Positions 6,161 through 7,651 of a DNA stretch of 7,651 nt are shown piece after piece. The DNA comes from Candidatus Stygibacter frigidus (GTDB lineage Bacteria > Cloacimonadota > Cloacimonadia > Cloacimonadales > TCS61): assembly GCA_030765325.1 (NCBI GenBank), contig JAVCCT010000082.1:1-7651 (forward strand), read 5' to 3'. The notes beneath the pieces are model-generated. The model was not told the origin of the DNA, searched no databases, and saw only the letters and a list, made by a program, of their open reading frames with translations. Within the stretch, counting starts at the first letter, position 1. Every line of letters starts with the position of its first letter. Both the position numbers and the translations under genes were made by a program.

Positions 6161-6193
6161 TAAGATACAGTATAATGTGATGGAGGCAAAAAG

Positions 6194-6265
6194 ATGAAAA
6201 AGATGAAAAAGAGTATTTTAGCTAGATGGAATGAAAGAAAAGCAAGATTTGGAGGTACACGATGA
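6194..6265 (+). CDS. Micro-ORF 1: 23-aa basic WNER-motif peptide
   Basis: This encodes a 23-residue peptide, strongly basic (5 Lys and 4 Arg against 1 Glu), with an N-terminal Lys/Met-rich part, a short SILA stretch and a C-terminal block from Trp12 reading WNERKARFGGTR. The ATG at 6194 has GGAGG at 6182-6186 (spacing 7). It is the first gene behind the sigma-54 promoter, and its stop overlaps the next start (ATGA). The C-terminal block is repeated in the next ORF at the same distance from the stop. A second in-frame ATG (6203) is possible but further from the ribosome-binding site. I do not recognise the family. It might be an RNA- or membrane-binding regulatory peptide or a tiny ribosome-associated protein, but no evidence selects among these. 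Confidence 0.68.
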   Translation: MKKMKKSILARWNERKARFGGTR

Positions 6266-6327
6266 AGCACACTAAAATAGTAAACAAGTGGAATGAGCGT
6301 CGTAATCGGTATACTGGAAAGCGGTAA
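6262..6327 (+). CDS. Micro-ORF 2: 21-aa basic WNER-motif peptide
   Basis: This encodes a 21-residue peptide with 4 Lys and 4 Arg against 1 Glu, ending from Trp10 in WNERRNRYTGKR. Aligned with micro-ORF 1 from the Trp to the stop it has equal length (12 residues), 7 identities, and conservative K/R and F/Y changes. The shared residues use different codons (GAA/GAG for Glu, AGA versus CGT/CGG for Arg), so the likeness is at protein level rather than a fresh DNA duplication. Its start lies in the ATGA overlap with micro-ORF 1, and GGAGGT at 6251-6256 (the Gly-Gly codons of micro-ORF 1) serves as ribosome-binding site, spacing 5. Function unknown; the two may act together. Confidence 0.68.
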   Translation: MKHTKIVNKWNERRNRYTGKR

Positions 6328-6401
6328 TGAAACGGGTCCGCCTTTACCAGGGTTTGGTGCAAAAGCAAACCAATCTCATTTCTTCTCAAATCCCACTCTA
6401 A
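6327..6401 (+). CDS. Possible third micro-ORF (24 codons), weak
   Basis: An ATG overlaps the stop of micro-ORF 2 (TAATG) and opens 24 codons beginning MKRVRLYQG. It lacks the WNER block, has no clear ribosome-binding site (only GGAAAGCGG upstream) and its end is polar and unremarkable. Coupled translation by termination-reinitiation is possible, but this may be chance. Confidence 0.15.
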   Translation: MKRVRLYQGLVQKQTNLISSQIPL

Positions 6402-6433
6402 TATCAATCGAAATCTCAATTTAATTGATATTA
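6399..6433 (+). terminator. Weak inverted repeat, possible 3' end of the micro-ORF transcript
   Basis: TAATATCAAT and ATTGATATTA form a perfect 10-bp but A/T-rich stem with a 15-nt loop, followed by TATATATATATTACG rather than a true T-run. It lies 72 nt past micro-ORF 2. It is the best candidate for a transcript end here, but low GC makes it a poor intrinsic terminator. Confidence 0.25.
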
Positions 6434-6683
6434 TATATATATATTACGTTTACCCCCAAATAATACCTTATTTTACTCTCTTATTCTCCTCAAGTACAAT
6501 ATTATTATGTAAACTTGTTATTTAATTTTTCATTTACATACACACCTTCATCTTACATTAATTTCATATCCACTTGTGCTAAGTTGCCACACGTGTTTTG
6601 ATCTGAGAGGGCTGATTTTGGGAGAGTGTTTCAAGATTATTTTGCTGTATTATCAGCTAATGCTGCAAGTGATTTTTTAGGAG

Positions 6684-6721
6684 ATATGACCTATAGGTCG
6701 TATAAGTCCTATAGGTCATAT
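6684..6721. repeat. Perfect 14-bp inverted repeat upstream of rplM
   Basis: ATATGACCTATAGG (6684-6697) and CCTATAGGTCATAT (6708-6721) flank a 10-nt loop. The left arm also lies in a 12-bp self-palindrome (GACCTATAGGTC), and CCTATAGGTC is a direct repeat 18 bp apart, so the block can pair in more than one way. It is followed by TTTTATATATATATG, so on the plus strand it could end a transcript entering from the left; equally it could be a protein-binding dyad or a small genomic repeat. It lies about 45 bp before the TTGACA box of the presumed rplM promoter, outside that mRNA. Confidence 0.6.
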
Positions 6722-6766
6722 TTTATATATATATGTGGTAGAAGAGCTAATTTCCTCATTAACTCC

Positions 6767-6792
6767 TTGACAATAAAACAGGTTAATAAAAT
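6767..6792 (+). promoter_or_regulatory. Possible sigma-70-type promoter for rplM-rpsI
   Basis: A perfect TTGACA -35 hexamer lies at 6767-6772. The best -10-like word, TAAAAT at 6787-6792, is only 14 bp away, shorter than the usual 16-18; at normal spacing the words (AAATTT, AATTTT) are poor. The location just before the ribosomal protein genes makes a promoter here likely, but the exact -10 is uncertain. Confidence 0.35.
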
Positions 6793-6827
6793 TTTTGCTG
6801 TCTCGAAAGTTATATAAAGGAGTCGAA

Positions 6828-7259
6828 ATGAAAACATTAATACCAAAAGCGGATCAAATCCAGCAGAATTGGTATATAGTTGATGCGACTGACCAGGTAT
6901 TGGGTCGTCTTGCCACACGTGTGGCAAGCGTGATACGAGGTAAGAACAAGCCTTATTTTGCGCCCAATCTTGATACTGGGGATTTTGTGATCGTGATCAA
7001 TGCAGAAAAGGTACGTCTAACTGGCAACAAAGAATTGCAGAAGACTTACCAGCGTTACAGCGGTTACCCTGATGGGTTAAAAACCATATCCTACACGCGG
7101 ATGATGGCAGAGAAGCCAGAAGAAATCATTCGTCATGCAGTGAAAGGTATGTTACCCAAGAATATCCTCGGCAGACAATTGTTTCAGAAACTAAAAGTTT
7201 ATGCTGGTGAAAATCACCCACATCAGGCCCAGAAGCCTGAATCACTAACCCTTGATTAG
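6828..7259 (+). CDS. rplM: 50S ribosomal protein L13
   Basis: This 143-aa protein is a full-length L13 (family about 140-150 aa), an early-assembling protein of the large ribosomal subunit that contacts 23S rRNA. Recognisable blocks are WYIVDATDQVLGRLAT near the N-terminus, RGKNKPYFAPNLDTGDFVIVINA, KVRLTGNK, YQRYSGYPDGLK, and the C-terminal AVKGMLPKN.LGRQLFQKLKVYAGENHPHQAQKP. An upstream in-frame non-ATG start at 6795 is rejected because the ATG at 6828 has AAGGAG at 6817-6822 and gives the usual N-terminus. The rpsI ribosome-binding site overlaps the stop codon, the standard L13-S9 operon arrangement. A perfect 20-bp palindrome lies within the coding sequence at 6909-6928. Confidence 0.97.
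   Translation: MKTLIPKADQIQQNWYIVDATDQVLGRLATRVASVIRGKNKPYFAPNLDTGDFVIVINAEKVRLTGNKELQKTYQRYSGYPDGLKTISYTRMMAEKPEEIIRHAVKGMLPKNILGRQLFQKLKVYAGENHPHQAQKPESLTLD
6909..6928. repeat. Perfect 20-bp palindrome inside rplM
   Basis: CTTGCCACAC and GTGTGGCAAG are exact reverse complements with no spacer, covering the codons for the conserved RLATRVAS segment of L13. Thirteen of its bases (TTGCCACACGTGT) also occur at 6584-6596, upstream of the gene. This may be coincidence constrained by conserved residues, or a binding site or mRNA structure. Confidence 0.55.
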
Positions 7260-7270
7260 GAGGAAATTTA

Positions 7271-7651
7271 ATGCAGTATTTTGATGCAATAGGTCGCAGA
7301 AAGAATGCAGTCGCCCGGGTAAGATTAACCCCAGGGACAGGCAAGCGTACTGCTAACGGCAGAACGATGAAGAATTATCTTTCTCGCGAAACCTTGGAAA
7401 TGGTAGTAGAACAGCCACTTGGTATCGTTAACTTATCTGATAAGGTCGATATAAAAGTAAATGTTCGCGGTGGTGGACTTTCCGGTCAAGCCGGAGCAAT
7501 CCGACACGGAATTTCACGTGCTTTGATTAAGTATGATGAAGAATTACGCGGAGCCCTGAAAAAAGGTGGATTTCTTACTCGTGACCCACGTATGGTTGAG
7601 CGCAAGAAACCCGGTCAGCCTAAAGCACGTAAAAGATTCCAGTTCTCAAAA
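7271..7651 (+). CDS. rpsI: 30S ribosomal protein S9 (3' end cut by the window)
   Basis: 127 codons are present and the frame is open to the last base; the final visible residues are KARKRFQFSK, so only about one Arg codon and the stop should be missing (family ends in FSKR). S9 lies in the head of the small subunit and its C-terminal tail reaches the P-site tRNA. Family blocks seen are AIGRRKNAVARVRL, NGRTMKNYL, VNVRGGGLSGQAGAIRHGI.RALI, LTRDPRMVERKK and the basic tail. The ATG at 7271 has AGGAGG at 7258-7263, overlapping the rplM stop, so the two genes are co-transcribed and probably translationally coupled. Confidence 0.96.
   Translation, partial: MQYFDAIGRRKNAVARVRLTPGTGKRTANGRTMKNYLSRETLEMVVEQPLGIVNLSDKVDIKVNVRGGGLSGQAGAIRHGISRALIKYDEELRGALKKGGFLTRDPRMVERKKPGQPKARKRFQFSK

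Larger units (their letters stand above)
5902..6193. promoter_or_regulatory. Divergent regulatory region between the transporter and the micro-ORF operon
   Basis: There are no genes in this 292-bp space, from which the transporter-kinase pair is read left and the micro-ORFs right. It contains a CTTAGA/TCTAAG dyad (5924-5939) close to the transporter start, an imperfect dyad ATGCgTCAA...TTGAGCAT (about 6000-6021), a dyad GCTGAAC...GTTCGC (6062-6082), and the sigma-54 promoter at 6143-6160. The dyads are candidates for regulator binding; none matches a named operator that I recognise. Confidence 0.45.
6328..6827. other. AT-rich spacer between the micro-ORFs and rplM
   Basis: There is no supportable protein gene in these 500 bp. 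It holds a small GGTTTG/CAAACC hairpin (6351-6371), an AT-only-like inverted repeat TAATATCAAT/ATTGATATTA (6399-6408 with 6424-6433) followed by alternating TA sequence, a TTGCCACACGTGT word (6584-6596) that recurs inside rplM, a perfect 14-bp inverted repeat (6684-6721), and a TTGACA box (6767-6772). The 43-codon frame starting at 6686 is made of the inverted repeat and runs through the TTGACA box, so I reject it. Confidence 0.5.

Noticed and set aside
6194..6327. Micro-ORFs as leader peptides of an attenuator for rplM
   Set aside because: They are 500 bp from rplM, carry no run of one amino acid, and have their own promoter; no terminator/antiterminator pair is visible after them.
6222..6419. 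65-codon minus-strand open frame across the micro-ORFs
   Set aside because: Shadow of the micro-ORF region; no ribosome-binding site and no recognisable domain, while the plus strand has promoter, two ribosome-binding sites and paralogy.
6686..6817. 43-codon frame beginning MTYRSYKSYRSY with AGGAG just before it
   Set aside because: Ribosome-binding site only 2 nt from the ATG; the peptide is simply the inverted repeat translated, and it runs through the TTGACA box of rplM.

Overview
The window (7,651 bp, AT-rich) looks like a chromosomal piece of an uncultured bacterium of the FCB group, most likely Candidatus Cloacimonadota or a close relative. This is inferred from three things: a secreted dockerin-like protein ending in a Por/type IX sorting domain (the YPNPFNP...GIYFIRF type), a secreted FGE/sulfatase-modifying-factor-like protein with an N-terminal Ig-like domain, and strong Shine-Dalgarno sites (GGAGG) that argue against ordinary Bacteroidetes. 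No taxonomic marker is decisive; the rplM-rpsI pair at the right end would be the best one to use.

Layout. Four genes read leftward: an FGE-like secreted protein (335-1423), a dockerin/T9SS protein (1972-3213), and a translationally coupled pair, an APH(6)/hydroxyurea-type small-molecule kinase (4107-5018) and a DMT-family membrane transporter (5011-5901). The spaces between them (1424-1971 and 3214-4106) are large and full of degenerate repeats, 9-nt periodic blocks and a 213-bp compound palindrome. From about 6143 everything reads rightward: a near-perfect sigma-54 promoter, two overlapping micro-ORFs of 23 and 21 codons that are paralogous to each other, then an AT-rich spacer with a perfect 14-bp inverted repeat, and the ribosomal protein operon rplM-rpsI (rpsI cut at the window edge by about one codon plus stop).

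Two signals stand out. First, 6143-6327: a canonical -24/-12 promoter feeds two tiny, highly basic peptides that share a C-terminal block (WNER..R..G.R), each with its own strong ribosome-binding site and joined by an ATGA overlap. The shared residues use different synonymous codons, so the similarity is kept at protein level. I do not recognise the family. Second, the last 40 codons of the FGE-like gene have the pattern of a diversity-generating retroelement variable region (conserved GC-rich scaffold, scattered codons whose first two bases look randomised while the third is mostly C or T). No template repeat or reverse transcriptase is present here, so this would be a remote target.
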